Shown here in pieces: positions 35,240-45,124 of a stretch of DNA of 64,000 bases (positions are counted from its first letter, which is position 1; every line of letters starts with the position of its first letter). The DNA lies in contig NZ_CP015780.1 in NCBI RefSeq assembly GCF_001945665.1, forward strand, positions 558,001-622,000. The letters run 5' to 3'. A model generated the notes under the pieces. The model was given only the letters and a program-made list of their open reading frames with translations. It was not told where the DNA came from and did no database searches. The stretch comes from Borreliella mayonii (GTDB lineage: Bacteria; Spirochaetota; Spirochaetia; Borreliales; Borreliaceae). The translations under genes were made by a program, and so were the position numbers.

Positions 35240-38200
35240 ATGAGTTTTAGAGCTAGATTTATTCATCTTCATGTTCATTCAGATTATTCTCTTTTGGATG
35301 GAGCTGCAAAAATATCAGATATTATATCAAAAGCAAAAAAATGCAATATGTCACATATTGCATTAACAGATCATGGCAATCTTTTTGGAGCTATTAAATT
35401 TTATAAAGAAGCTAAAAAAGCAGGAATTAAGCCAATAATCGGTATTGAAGCTTATATGGCAAAAACTTCTAAGTTTTTAAAAAAACAGGACGATCTTGGA
35501 AAAATGTCTTACCATTTAATTTTGCTTGCCAAGAATGAGCTGGGTTATAAAAATTTATTAAAGTTGACAAGTATTTCTTATCTCGAGGGGTTTTATTATC
35601 GTCCAAGGATAGATAAAGAGGATCTTGAAAAATATTCAGAAGGCTTGATTTGTACTTCAGCTTGCATTGGGGGGCTAATTCCAAGACTTATTTTAGCCAA
35701 TAGATTTGAAGATGCTAAGAATGAAATTCTTTGGTTTAAAAAGGTTTTTGGTAATGACTTTTATCTTGAGCTTCAAAGGCATGGCATTAAAGATCAAGAC
35801 ATTGTAAATGAAAGGCTTGTTGAATATTCTAGGGAACTTGGAGTTCCTTTAACAGTAGCTAATGATTCTCATTATGTTAACAGAGAAGATGCAGCTGCTC
35901 AAGACATTATTGTTTGCATTGGTACTGGTGCTAAGAAAAGCGATGAGAATAGATTAAAAATGGAAACCAATGAATTTTATATTAAATCTCAAGAAGAAAT
36001 GTGTGAACTTTTTAATGATTTGCCTGAAGCTTTAGAAAATACTGTAAGGATTGCAGAAAAATGCGATGATTTTAAAATAACTTTTCCAGGTCCTATTTTA
36101 CCTGATTATCAGATTCCTGTTGAATTTAATACTCTTGGTGAATATTTGGAATATCTCACTCTTGAAGGGTTGAAATTTAGATATAAAACTTTGACAAGCA
36201 AAATAAAAGATAGAGCTTTTTATGAATTGAGCGTAATAATTGGAATGGGTTTTGAAGGTTATTTTTTAATTGTTTGGGATTTTATTAAATTTGCTCACGA
36301 TCACGATATCCCTGTTGGAGCTGGGCGTGGTTCTGGTGCTGGTTCAATTGTAGCTTATGCTCTTAGGATTACTGATATTGATCCTCTAAAATATAATTTA
36401 CTTTTTGAGAGATTTTTAAATCCTGAGCGTATTTCTATGCCCGATTTTGATATTGATTTTTGTTTTGAAGGCAGAGATGAGATTATAAAATATGTTACCA
36501 ATAAATATGGAGAAGATAAGGTAGCTCAAATAATTACTTTTGGAACCCTAAAGCCTAAGGCTGTAGTTAAGGATGTGGCTAGAGTTTTAGATATTCCATT
36601 TGCTGAATCAAATGAACTTACCAAGTTTATTCCTGATGGTCCCAAAGTTTCTTTAAAAGAGGTTTTAGATGATAATTCCTTGAAAGAATATTTTACTAGC
36701 AAGCTTGTTTATAAAGAATTAATGAATGCTGCATTGGTTCTTGAGGGAATGAATAGACATGCTTCAACTCATGCTGCAGGAATTGTAATTTCTAAAACCC
36801 CTTTAACTGACTATGTGCCTCTTTATAAGGATTATAAGCAAGGCTCTGTTTCTACTCAATACACAATGGATTTGCTTGAAGAATGTGGACTTGTTAAGAT
36901 GGATTTTCTTGGTTTAAAAACATTAACTTTAATAAAAAATGCAGAAAATCTTATTAGAAGTGTAAATCCAGATTTTAAAATAAAAAATATTCCAGACAAT
37001 GATGTTAAAACGTTTAAGATGCTAGGAGAAGGAAGAAGTGCATCTGTTTTTCAGTTTGAATCTGAGGGAATGCAGCAAATTCTAAAAGACGCAAAGCCTG
37101 ATAGCATTGAAGATTTGATAGCCTTAAATGCTCTTTATAGGCCAGGTCCTATGCAATTTATTCCTCAATTTATTGCTGCTAAAAAAGGTGTTAAGAGAAT
37201 TAAATATCCTCATCCAGATTTAAAGGAAGTTTTAAAACCAACTTATGGGGTTATTGTTTATCAAGAACAAGTAATGGAAGTTGCAAAAATAATTGGAGGC
37301 TTTTCTCTTGGCAAGGCTGATATTTTAAGACGTGCTATGGGTAAAAAGAAAGAAGACGAGATGAATGAAATGAAGGTCGACTTTTTAAGAGGTGCTATTG
37401 AGAAAGGATATGACAAAGAAATTGCTAGTGAAATTTTTGAACTTTTAAAGCCTTTTTCAGGGTATGGATTTAATAAATCGCATGCAGCAGCATATTCTTT
37501 AATAGCGTATCAAACTGCTTATCTTAAGGCTAATTACCCTGAATATTTTATGGCTGCTAATTTGACTAATGAAATTAATAATAATGATAAGCTTTCTTAT
37601 TACATTGAAGAGTCAAAAGCTATAGGTATAAACGTGCTTAAGCCCGATATAAATCGATCATTTAGGGAATTTCGCGTAACTGATTCTGGAATTTCTTATG
37701 GGCTTAATGGGATTAAAAATCTTGGAGGAATTGTTGTTGATTTGATAATTGATGAGAGGGGAAAAAACGGCAAATATAGTTCTTTTGAGGATTTTATTAG
37801 ACGTGTAGATGATAAAGTAATTAATAAGAAATTTTTAGAATCTGCAATAAAATCTGGACTTTTTGATAGTTTGGATCAAAATAGAAAAACTTTATTTGAA
37901 AATCTTGATCGTTTGATTGAAGTTGTTTCAGAAGATAAAAATAATAAAAAACTTGGTCAAAATAGTTTATTTGGTGCGCTTGAAAGTCAAGATCCAATTC
38001 AGCAAAGTTTTAATTATCAGACTTTTAAAGAGTATTCTTATTCTGAGCTTTTAGGATTTGAAAAAGAGCTTTTGGGATTTTACGTGTCAGGTCATCCTCT
38101 TGATCCTTATAAAAAGGCAATTGATAGTTTTTCTAGTTTAAATGTTTTAAAAGATCTTGCTGCCAAAAAAGATAGTATTGTTCAATTTGCCGGCATTTTA

Positions 38201-38683
38201 AATGCAGTAAAAATTATTCAAACCAAAAGAAATAACGCAAAAATGGCTTTTGGTGTTATAGAAGATTTTAAAGGTGCAATAGATATTGTAGTTTTTACAG
38301 AAATTTATGAAAGGTATAGGAATTTTTTACTTGAAGGCAATGTTATTGGGGTTATAGGTAGGCTTACGTTTAACAGAGATAAATTTTCAATTGTAGTTGA
38401 AAAAGTTATAAATATTGAGAGACTTTCCGAGGATAAAATAAATAATATTCATATTAAATTTTTAAATAATAAATTAAATGACTTACAATTACTTAATTCT
38501 TTGAAGGAAAGTATAAGCAATTTTGAGGACAATTCTGGATTTTCAAATGTTTATTTTTATTTAAGGGAAAATGGTAAGGATTTAAAATTAAAAATGAATT
38601 CAATTTTAAATTTTGTGCCAGATGAAGACAAGCTTGATAAGTTGAGAAAGTGCGCGATAGTTGAAGATGTTTGGGTTGATTAG
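35240..38683 (+). CDS. dnaE: DNA polymerase III alpha subunit
   Basis: 1147 residues from the ATG at 35240, which gives FRARFIHLHVHSDYSLLDG, the normal PHP-domain start. An earlier TTG at 35198 adds 14 non-conserved residues with poor spacing. The PHP domain covers about 1-280. The polymerase core has GAGRGSGAGSIVAYAL and the catalytic Asp pair in MPDFDIDFCF (about residue 400), then GFNKSHAAAYSLIAYQTAYLK. A C-terminal OB/tau-binding region ends the protein. It is the replicative polymerase. Confidence 0.97.
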   Translation: MSFRARFIHLHVHSDYSLLDGAAKISDIISKAKKCNMSHIALTDHGNLFGAIKFYKEAKKAGIKPIIGIEAYMAKTSKFLKKQDDLGKMSYHLILLAKNELGYKNLLKLTSISYLEGFYYRPRIDKEDLEKYSEGLICTSACIGGLIPRLILANRFEDAKNEILWFKKVFGNDFYLELQRHGIKDQDIVNERLVEYSRELGVPLTVANDSHYVNREDAAAQDIIVCIGTGAKKSDENRLKMETNEFYIKSQEEMCELFNDLPEALENTVRIAEKCDDFKITFPGPILPDYQIPVEFNTLGEYLEYLTLEGLKFRYKTLTSKIKDRAFYELSVIIGMGFEGYFLIVWDFIKFAHDHDIPVGAGRGSGAGSIVAYALRITDIDPLKYNLLFERFLNPERISMPDFDIDFCFEGRDEIIKYVTNKYGEDKVAQIITFGTLKPKAVVKDVARVLDIPFAESNELTKFIPDGPKVSLKEVLDDNSLKEYFTSKLVYKELMNAALVLEGMNRHASTHAAGIVISKTPLTDYVPLYKDYKQGSVSTQYTMDLLEECGLVKMDFLGLKTLTLIKNAENLIRSVNPDFKIKNIPDNDVKTFKMLGEGRSASVFQFESEGMQQILKDAKPDSIEDLIALNALYRPGPMQFIPQFIAAKKGVKRIKYPHPDLKEVLKPTYGVIVYQEQVMEVAKIIGGFSLGKADILRRAMGKKKEDEMNEMKVDFLRGAIEKGYDKEIASEIFELLKPFSGYGFNKSHAAAYSLIAYQTAYLKANYPEYFMAANLTNEINNNDKLSYYIEESKAIGINVLKPDINRSFREFRVTDSGISYGLNGIKNLGGIVVDLIIDERGKNGKYSSFEDFIRRVDDKVINKKFLESAIKSGLFDSLDQNRKTLFENLDRLIEVVSEDKNNKKLGQNSLFGALESQDPIQQSFNYQTFKEYSYSELLGFEKELLGFYVSGHPLDPYKKAIDSFSSLNVLKDLAAKKDSIVQFAGILNAVKIIQTKRNNAKMAFGVIEDFKGAIDIVVFTEIYERYRNFLLEGNVIGVIGRLTFNRDKFSIVVEKVINIERLSEDKINNIHIKFLNNKLNDLQLLNSLKESISNFEDNSGFSNVYFYLRENGKDLKLKMNSILNFVPDEDKLDKLRKCAIVEDVWVD

Positions 38684-38691
38684 GAGGTGCT

Positions 38692-39273
38692 GTGTTGGTT
38701 GTTTTAATAGAAATTTTAATGGTATTTTTGCAGATTTATAGGATTTTAATTTTAATTAGGATTCTTCTTAGTTGGCTTGTGTCTTCAGGAATTAATACCA
38801 ATGTATTTTTCAGATTTGTACATATTGTCACAGAGCCATTTTTATCTTTTTTCAGAAGAATTCCTTTTTTTACATTTGGTATGTTTGATTTTTCTCCAAT
38901 TGCAGCTTTAATAACTCTATCTATTTTTGAAAGAATGTTGACTTATGGGAATTATAAGCTTTCTACATTTATTATGTTATTCATTATTGAAGTTTGGGGG
39001 ATATTTAGAAGCATTTTTATTGCTATAGTTTTCTTTTTATTGTTGAGATTGTTATTGTTGCTTTTGAATTTGTTCCAAGACTCAGACTTTTTTAAAACAG
39101 TCGATTCATTTTTGATTCCTTTATCTACTAGGATAAGTGGTTTAATTACTGATAAACATATGTCTTATGCTTTACGTTTGATTGTTGGGAGCGCTTTAAT
39201 GGTAGCATTTATAATTATTATTGAACAAGTTTTATTTGCTATTGGCGTTTTAGTAAAATATTTACCTTTTTAG
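38692..39273 (+). CDS. YggT-family membrane protein with two YggT units
   Basis: 193 residues. Two similar halves each have a hydrophobic pair with an Arg-rich joint: first IYRILILIRILLSWLVSSGIN then FVHIVTEPFLSFFRRIPFF; second IFRSIFIAIVFFLLLRLLLLL then FKTVDSFLIPLSTRI. YggT proteins are small inner-membrane proteins associated with division or osmotic response in other bacteria. It starts at GTG with GGAGG four bases before it, 8 bases after dnaE, so the two are co-transcribed. Confidence 0.85.
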   Translation: MLVVLIEILMVFLQIYRILILIRILLSWLVSSGINTNVFFRFVHIVTEPFLSFFRRIPFFTFGMFDFSPIAALITLSIFERMLTYGNYKLSTFIMLFIIEVWGIFRSIFIAIVFFLLLRLLLLLLNLFQDSDFFKTVDSFLIPLSTRISGLITDKHMSYALRLIVGSALMVAFIIIIEQVLFAIGVLVKYLPF

Positions 39274-39282
39274 GAGATTAAA

Positions 39283-41343
39283 ATGTTTTTACATGAGTTT
39301 GAATATGAACTTAAAGGTATAGGTGGTCTTGGTGAGAAAGGGTTTGAAAGGTTAAATAATTTGCAAATTTTTAATGTTAAAGATCTTATTGAGTTTTTTC
39401 CTATAAAATATGAGGATCGTCAAAATATGCAAACTTTTCCGGATTTTTCTAAGGTGAAAAGTTGCGACATGATGACTGTGTTCACTGTTGTAGGGCATAA
39501 AAAATTTGGGGATAGTTCTAAAAAAAATTTAAAGTTAACGGCAAGAAGTGTAAATGATGAGCCTTTTGAAATTCTACTTTTTAATAGGGCTTTTTTAGAG
39601 AATGTTTTTAAAATAGATAAAAAATTCTATATTTATTCTAAATTTACTTATAACGATTATAGTGGTTTATGGAGTTGTTCTAATTTTGACAGTGAAGTTT
39701 ACAGTGAAAAGCCTGAAAGGTTTAAGAAAATTCTTCCGGTTTACTCTTTGACAGAGGGATTAACATCAAAGAAAATTTCATTATATGTAAGGGAAGCTCT
39801 TGAATATTTTTTTAAGTTTGGTCAAACAGATATTCCTAAATTTTTAATAAAAAAGTATTCTTTATTGTCGTTAAGCGATGCTTTAAAAGAAATTCACTTT
39901 CCAAGTTCATTAGAAATGCTTGAAAAGGCAAAAAAAACTTTAATTTACAGAGAAATTTTCTTGCTTCAGTTTTTTTCAAGGTATAGATCTTCTAAGGTTC
40001 TTTTCCGAGAAAAAAGGCATTTATCAAGAGATTTGCTTGAAAAAGTTGTTTCAAGTTTGCCCTTTGAACTTACAGAAGATCAAAAAATTTCTGTTGATGA
40101 GATATTCTCAGATCTTAACTCTTCTAAGCCAATGAATAGATTGCTTCAAGGTGATGTTGGGAGTGGTAAAACTCTTGTTGCCTTGCTTTCGGGGTTTCCT
40201 TTGATCGAAGCTGGGTATCAGGTGGCATTTATGGCGCCTACTGATCTTTTAGCTCGTCAACATTATGATAATTTATCTAACATATTGTCGTCTTTTAACA
40301 TTTCGGTGACTCTTTTGACTGGTAGTTTAAAAAAGAAGGATAAGGAGCAAGCATTAGAAAGTATTAAAAATGGAACTTCTGGTTTAATAGTTGGAACACA
40401 TGCTATTTTTTACGAAAGTACAGAATTTAAAAGATTAGCATATGTTATCATTGACGAGCAGCATAAATTTGGAGTTGTTCAAAGAGAAGAGCTTAAAAAT
40501 AAAGGAGAAGGGGTGGATATGCTTTTAATGTCTGCAACGCCTATCCCCAGAAGTTTTGCGTTAACACTTTTTGGTGATCTTGAAATTTCGTTTATTAAAA
40601 CTTTGCCTAAGGGGCGTTTGCCTATTACTACTTATTTAGCAAAGCATGGCAATGAAGATAAAGTTTATGAGTTTTTAAGAAAAGAGCTCTTAAAAGGTCA
40701 TCAGGTTTATTTTGTTTATCCATTAATTTCATCTTCAGAAAAATTTGAATTAAAAGATGCTAATAATATGTGTTTAAAATTAAAAGAAGTGTTTAGCGAG
40801 TATGTTGTAGATATGCTTCATTCTAAGTTGCCATCCGATTTAAAAGAAGAAATTATGAAAAATTTTTATTCTAAAAAAGTAGATATTTTGGTGGCTACTA
40901 GTGTTATTGAGGTTGGAATTGATTGTCCAAATGCAACTTGTATGGTGGTAGAGCATGCCGAGCGTTTTGGGCTTTCTACTTTACATCAAATTAGAGGTCG
41001 TGTTGGTAGGAGTAATTTGCAATCTTTTTTCTTTTTACTCTATAAAGAGCCTTTAACAAGTGCTAGTAAATTTAGATTGAAAACTATAAAAGAAAATTTG
41101 GATGGATTTAAAATAGCAGAGGAAGATTTAAGGTTAAGAGGGCCAGGCAATTTATTTGGGCTTGAACAAGCAGGATATTTAAAATTAAAAATAGCTAATT
41201 TTGTTGATGATAGAGATGTCATAGTATTGATTAGAGAAGAACTTGATTTGTTTTTTTATGATAATTCTGCTTACGACAAGCTTGATATTGATTTGTTAGA
41301 TAATCTTTTTTGCTCTTATTTGAATGCTGGAAGAAGTATTTAG
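39283..41343 (+). CDS. recG: ATP-dependent DNA helicase RecG
   Basis: 686 residues. The N-terminal wedge/OB domain shows VKDLIEFFPIKYEDR. Helicase motifs are I (LLQGDVGSGKTLVA), Ia (MAPTDLLARQHY), II (DEQHKFG), III (LLMSATPIPRS), V/VI (LVATSVIEVGID, then IRGRVGR) and a closing LRLRGPGNLFG. It remodels stalled forks and Holliday junctions. AGGAG precedes the ATG. Its stop codon overlaps that of the convergent peptidase gene. Confidence 0.97.
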   Translation: MFLHEFEYELKGIGGLGEKGFERLNNLQIFNVKDLIEFFPIKYEDRQNMQTFPDFSKVKSCDMMTVFTVVGHKKFGDSSKKNLKLTARSVNDEPFEILLFNRAFLENVFKIDKKFYIYSKFTYNDYSGLWSCSNFDSEVYSEKPERFKKILPVYSLTEGLTSKKISLYVREALEYFFKFGQTDIPKFLIKKYSLLSLSDALKEIHFPSSLEMLEKAKKTLIYREIFLLQFFSRYRSSKVLFREKRHLSRDLLEKVVSSLPFELTEDQKISVDEIFSDLNSSKPMNRLLQGDVGSGKTLVALLSGFPLIEAGYQVAFMAPTDLLARQHYDNLSNILSSFNISVTLLTGSLKKKDKEQALESIKNGTSGLIVGTHAIFYESTEFKRLAYVIIDEQHKFGVVQREELKNKGEGVDMLLMSATPIPRSFALTLFGDLEISFIKTLPKGRLPITTYLAKHGNEDKVYEFLRKELLKGHQVYFVYPLISSSEKFELKDANNMCLKLKEVFSEYVVDMLHSKLPSDLKEEIMKNFYSKKVDILVATSVIEVGIDCPNATCMVVEHAERFGLSTLHQIRGRVGRSNLQSFFFLLYKEPLTSASKFRLKTIKENLDGFKIAEEDLRLRGPGNLFGLEQAGYLKLKIANFVDDRDVIVLIREELDLFFYDNSAYDKLDIDLLDNLFCSYLNAGRSI

Positions 41344-42128
41344 TTTGCATATTTTTCAATTAGGTCAGTAAGATTTGTTTTGTTATGGCTCCAGAATTCA
41401 AGAAGCTTATGTTGTAAATTATTAAAATATTTTTTCTGAATAAAGCATGGCTTAGGTCCTATGTATAAGTAGTGCCAAGGCTCTGCTTTATATCCAGTTT
41501 CTATTTCATATCCTTTTGGGTATGAAATAGAAAATCCATATTTTAAAGAATTTTCATAAAGCCATTTTCCTTCTTTTGTATTTAGTAAATTATCATCTAT
41601 ATTTATAAAATCTATTGCTGTTCCCATATGATGTTGAGAGTGGCCTGGAATTGCTGATTGAGTTTCTGCAACTTTTCTTCCATAAGTTTTGACATTGTAA
41701 TCAAATAAAAATTTTTGGTATTCTTGCGTTCTGTAAGCAGATTTGATTTTAATTTCAATTCCATTTTTTTTTGCATCTTTTATTAGTTGAATTAAATCTT
41801 CGATTAATATTCTTCTTACTTTAATAGTCTTTGCTCCAATATTTTTAAGCTCTTTAAAATCATCAATATTTATCAGATCAGGTATTTTATAATCCGCAGG
41901 AATTGGTATTTTTTTATTTATTAAAGTTAAGAGGTTACTTTTTTCTGCATCTACTAAAGGCTTTATTTCTTGTAAGAATTGAATAGGATTTTTTTCAATA
42001 AAATTTCTGCATTCCTTATTCATTGTTTTGGTAATCTTTAATAGTATTTTTAAATCTTTTTTTGAAATGTTGTTGGCTAATAAAGATAAGTTAATAAATA
42101 TAAATAATAAAACATAAATTGATTTCAT
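41340..42128 (-). CDS. M15-family D-alanyl-D-alanine carboxypeptidase, exported
   Basis: 262 residues with a signal peptide (MKSIYVLLFIFINLSLLANN). The VanY/DacB-type zinc site is complete: SAYRTQEYQ, then SQHHMGTAIDF (H-x6-D) and EPWHYLYIG (E-x2-H). It trims the terminal D-Ala of peptidoglycan stems in the periplasm. There is no Shine-Dalgarno before the ATG; a TATAAT lies 8 bases upstream, so this message may also be leaderless. It is divergent from the first MATE gene. Confidence 0.93.
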   Translation of the reverse strand: MKSIYVLLFIFINLSLLANNISKKDLKILLKITKTMNKECRNFIEKNPIQFLQEIKPLVDAEKSNLLTLINKKIPIPADYKIPDLINIDDFKELKNIGAKTIKVRRILIEDLIQLIKDAKKNGIEIKIKSAYRTQEYQKFLFDYNVKTYGRKVAETQSAIPGHSQHHMGTAIDFINIDDNLLNTKEGKWLYENSLKYGFSISYPKGYEIETGYKAEPWHYLYIGPKPCFIQKKYFNNLQHKLLEFWSHNKTNLTDLIEKYAN

Positions 42129-42245
42129 ATTATTTAATTATAATATATTTTAGTATAATTAATAGTTAATTCTAAATAATGTATATTCTAGATTGGATTA
42201 AATTTAGTTAAAAGTAATAAATAAAGGAGATTGTATATAAGGAAT

Positions 42246-43595
42246 ATGATCAAAAAGTTTAAAGATTATGATCAGATAATAAAAGAGTTGTTTATTATAG
42301 CTATTCCCACAGCTTTTGAATCGCTTTTATTCCAAATGGTAACTTTTTTTGATAATTTTATGATCTCCTATTTGGGTTCTTTTCATGTTACAGGAGTTTC
42401 TTTGGCAAATAGAGTAACTTTTCTTTTTTTTATTATTGTGTTTGGACTTGGTACAGCTTTAAGTGCTTACGTGTCACAAGCAATTGCAAAAAAGAAGTTT
42501 CTTCAGATAAGGCAATCTTTTGCTTATATGTTATTAATTGGAACTACAATAGGAATGATTTTTTTTATATTTTCATTTTTTTTCCCAAAAAACATTATCA
42601 AACTATTTACAGCTAATCAGAATTCTTTAAATTTTGGATCAGAGTATTTAAAAATTATTTCATTGTCTTATGTTTTAATGGCATATTCTTTTTTATCGGC
42701 TATGGGGTTTAAGAGTGCTAAAGAAGTAAAAATACCTTTATATGTTACTTCTATTGTTGTTTTAATAAATATTGTTTTTAATTATATTTTTATTTTTGGT
42801 TTTAGCATGGGAATAAAAGGTGCTGCATATGCCACTGTGCTTGCTAGAATTGTTGAGTTTGTTTTTTATTTTTCATATAGCCTGATAAGCAATAATTCGT
42901 ATTATCGGATTAAGTTTGGTGATTTTTTTGCTTCAAAGGTAGTTACTAGGGCTAATTTGAAACTGATTATACCTGTTTTGTCTCACGAGATTTTTTGGGT
43001 TTTGAGTATAACTATTTTACATGCATTTTATGCTCGTGTTGGGAGTATTGAATACGCTTCATTTGCTGTTGCATCAAATCTTTTTGACATTTGTTTTGTA
43101 TTGCTTCATGGTATGGGACTTGCAACAGGGGTTGTTATTGGGCATTTAATGATTTATGATAAGAAACATGTAAGGTCGGTTGGATTTTTTTTATCTTTTT
43201 TAGGATTTCTTTTAGGTATTTTTGTAGTTATTTTGCTTATTGGAATATCAAGCTTTGCACCTTATATTTTTAGCAATTTAGATTCTCCCAAGCTTGTTAG
43301 TGTGTTTATTTATGTTTTTGCAAGTATTGTAGTTTTTAAAGCTTTTACGGCACAAGTTCTTGTTGGAGTTTTTAGGGCTAGTGGTATACCAAATGTTTGC
43401 TTTTTTATTGAATCAGGGGTAATTGTTTTTTATACGCTTCCAGTTGCCTATTTATTAGTGTTTTATACAAATTTAAGTTTGCCAATAGTGGTTTTTATTG
43501 TAAATGCTGAAGAGATTATTAAAAATGTATTTATCATAATAGAATTTTTCCACGATGATTGGATACGAGAGATTGATTATGAAGAGCTTGTTTGA
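42246..43595 (+). CDS. MATE-family efflux protein, copy 1
   Basis: About 449 residues with roughly 12 membrane helices in two halves. It has the N-terminal ELFIIAIPTAFESLLFQMVTFFDNFMISYLG and the paired GMGIKGAAYATVLARI-type motif at the end of the first half (SMGIKGAAYATVLARIVEF). It is probably a cation-coupled exporter of drugs or metabolites. I use the ATG at 42246; an in-frame TTG at 42231 lies too close to the upstream AAAGGAG. Confidence 0.92.
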   Translation: MIKKFKDYDQIIKELFIIAIPTAFESLLFQMVTFFDNFMISYLGSFHVTGVSLANRVTFLFFIIVFGLGTALSAYVSQAIAKKKFLQIRQSFAYMLLIGTTIGMIFFIFSFFFPKNIIKLFTANQNSLNFGSEYLKIISLSYVLMAYSFLSAMGFKSAKEVKIPLYVTSIVVLINIVFNYIFIFGFSMGIKGAAYATVLARIVEFVFYFSYSLISNNSYYRIKFGDFFASKVVTRANLKLIIPVLSHEIFWVLSITILHAFYARVGSIEYASFAVASNLFDICFVLLHGMGLATGVVIGHLMIYDKKHVRSVGFFLSFLGFLLGIFVVILLIGISSFAPYIFSNLDSPKLVSVFIYVFASIVVFKAFTAQVLVGVFRASGIPNVCFFIESGVIVFYTLPVAYLLVFYTNLSLPIVVFIVNAEEIIKNVFIIIEFFHDDWIREIDYEELV

Positions 43596-43759
43596 GCATG
43601 AGATAGCATAATATATTTGGTTTTAATAAAAATTTTAATGATCTTAGTGAATCTAAAATTCATTCTGATTATGCTGATTTAAAAGTAATTTCTTTTGTTT
43701 TTATTGCAGGTTCTAATATTTGCTTTACAGAAATCTTGATTTTTTATTTGGAGAAATTT

Positions 43760-45103
43760 ATGTATTCATTAAGTGCATCAAAAAAGGATAAAATTTATAA
43801 AGATCTTTTAAAAATTGCAATTCCAACTGCTATTGAGTTTTTTTTATTTAATTTTATTTCTCTTACAGATAATGCTATGGTTGCATATCTTGGCGATTAT
43901 CCTGTTGCAGGAGTTTCTCTTGCAAATAAATTTTTTGAACTATTTGTTACTATTGGGTTTGCTATGGTAGGAGCTTACAATATAATCGCTACAAGGCAAT
44001 ACAATCAGGGCGATTTTAAGAGTTTTAGAAATACATTTTTTATTAGTATATTTACTATTATTTTATTTTCTTTGCCGTTTATATTTATTTCTAGAGTGAA
44101 TCCTTTTTTTTTACTTAGATTAATTTCTAATGATGAGCAGGCAGTTTATTATGGGGCTATTTATTTAAACATAACTATTTTTTCTTTCGTACTTGCAATT
44201 ATAAAAGGACTTATTGCCAATGCTCTTAAGGTTATTGAAATTGTTAAATTCCAAGTTTACATTTCTGTTTTTTCAGTGTTTTTAAATTTAATATTAAATT
44301 ATGTTTTTATTTTTGTTTTTCATATGGGCGTAGTTGGAGCTGCTATTGCAACAACAGTTATTCGTGCCTTAGAGCTTGTTGTTTATCTTGTTTATACAGT
44401 GTTTAACAAGAATTCAATTTTAAATCTTAAGTTTGATGATTTAAATATTAATATTAAGCTGTTTGTTCAGTTAATTAAATTTTTTATTCCAATCCTTTTA
44501 AATGATTTTATTTGGTTTTTTGGATATCTTGTGTTGACGTCAATTTTTATAGGAATTGATATTCATAGATATGCTGCTTACAGTATATCTTTTTCTGTTT
44601 ATTTTATTATCTTTAATATAATTAATTCCTTTTGTATTTCTTTAAATATTATGATGGGCTATGAAATGCATAATAGTAAAAAAGAAATCATGAAAGTTGC
44701 AATTTATTTAGGTAAAATTGGTTTAAAACTTGCTTTTTTAACATCTTTTGCATTGTTTGTGTTTTCATTTTTTGCTCCTTATATTTTTTATACATTAAAG
44801 TATTCTCAACTTATAGGAATTATTTTAAGATATTCTTCTGTTTCTGCCTTTTTTATGGCTCTTGCTTTTCAGTATCTTTTTGGATTTTTTAGAGCAGGAG
44901 CATCTCCAAGTTTTGGAGCTATTATGGAAGGTTCTGTAACTTTTATTTATACTATTCCTATTGCTTTTGTTTTAGCAAATTATACAAATTTGCCTTTTGA
45001 AATTGTTGTTTTTATTCCAGCCCTTGAGGATGCAATTAAACTTGCTATTTCGCTTCCTTATTTTTATAGTGAAAGGTGGATTAAATCTATTAAAACAGGC
45101 TAG
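43760..45103 (+). CDS. MATE-family efflux protein, copy 2
   Basis: 447 residues from the ATG with GGAG six bases upstream. Topology and motifs are the same as in the neighbour: LLKIAIPTAIEFFLFNFISLTDNAMVAYLG, then HMGVVGAAIATTVIRALE. It is a tandem paralog of copy 1 but well diverged (mainly the motif blocks align by eye), so the duplication is old and the substrates may differ. A gap of 164 bases separates them. Confidence 0.92.
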   Translation: MYSLSASKKDKIYKDLLKIAIPTAIEFFLFNFISLTDNAMVAYLGDYPVAGVSLANKFFELFVTIGFAMVGAYNIIATRQYNQGDFKSFRNTFFISIFTIILFSLPFIFISRVNPFFLLRLISNDEQAVYYGAIYLNITIFSFVLAIIKGLIANALKVIEIVKFQVYISVFSVFLNLILNYVFIFVFHMGVVGAAIATTVIRALELVVYLVYTVFNKNSILNLKFDDLNINIKLFVQLIKFFIPILLNDFIWFFGYLVLTSIFIGIDIHRYAAYSISFSVYFIIFNIINSFCISLNIMMGYEMHNSKKEIMKVAIYLGKIGLKLAFLTSFALFVFSFFAPYIFYTLKYSQLIGIILRYSSVSAFFMALAFQYLFGFFRAGASPSFGAIMEGSVTFIYTIPIAFVLANYTNLPFEIVVFIPALEDAIKLAISLPYFYSERWIKSIKTG

Positions 45104-45109
45104 TAGGTT

Positions 45110-45118
45110 TGATATAAT
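45110..45118 (+). promoter_or_regulatory. Extended -10 promoter of murD, leaderless geometry
   Basis: TGA-TATAAT: a perfect -10 at 45113-45118 with the TG extension. TTAAAA lies 17 bases upstream at 45090-45095. Six bases separate the -10 from the GTG at 45125, and there is no Shine-Dalgarno site. Confidence 0.6.
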
Positions 45119-45124
45119 CTTATT

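Noticed and set aside
42231..42245. TTG start at 42231 for the first MATE gene
   Set aside because: It is one base after the AAAGGAG, too close for initiation; the ATG at 42246 is in better register with the family N-terminus.
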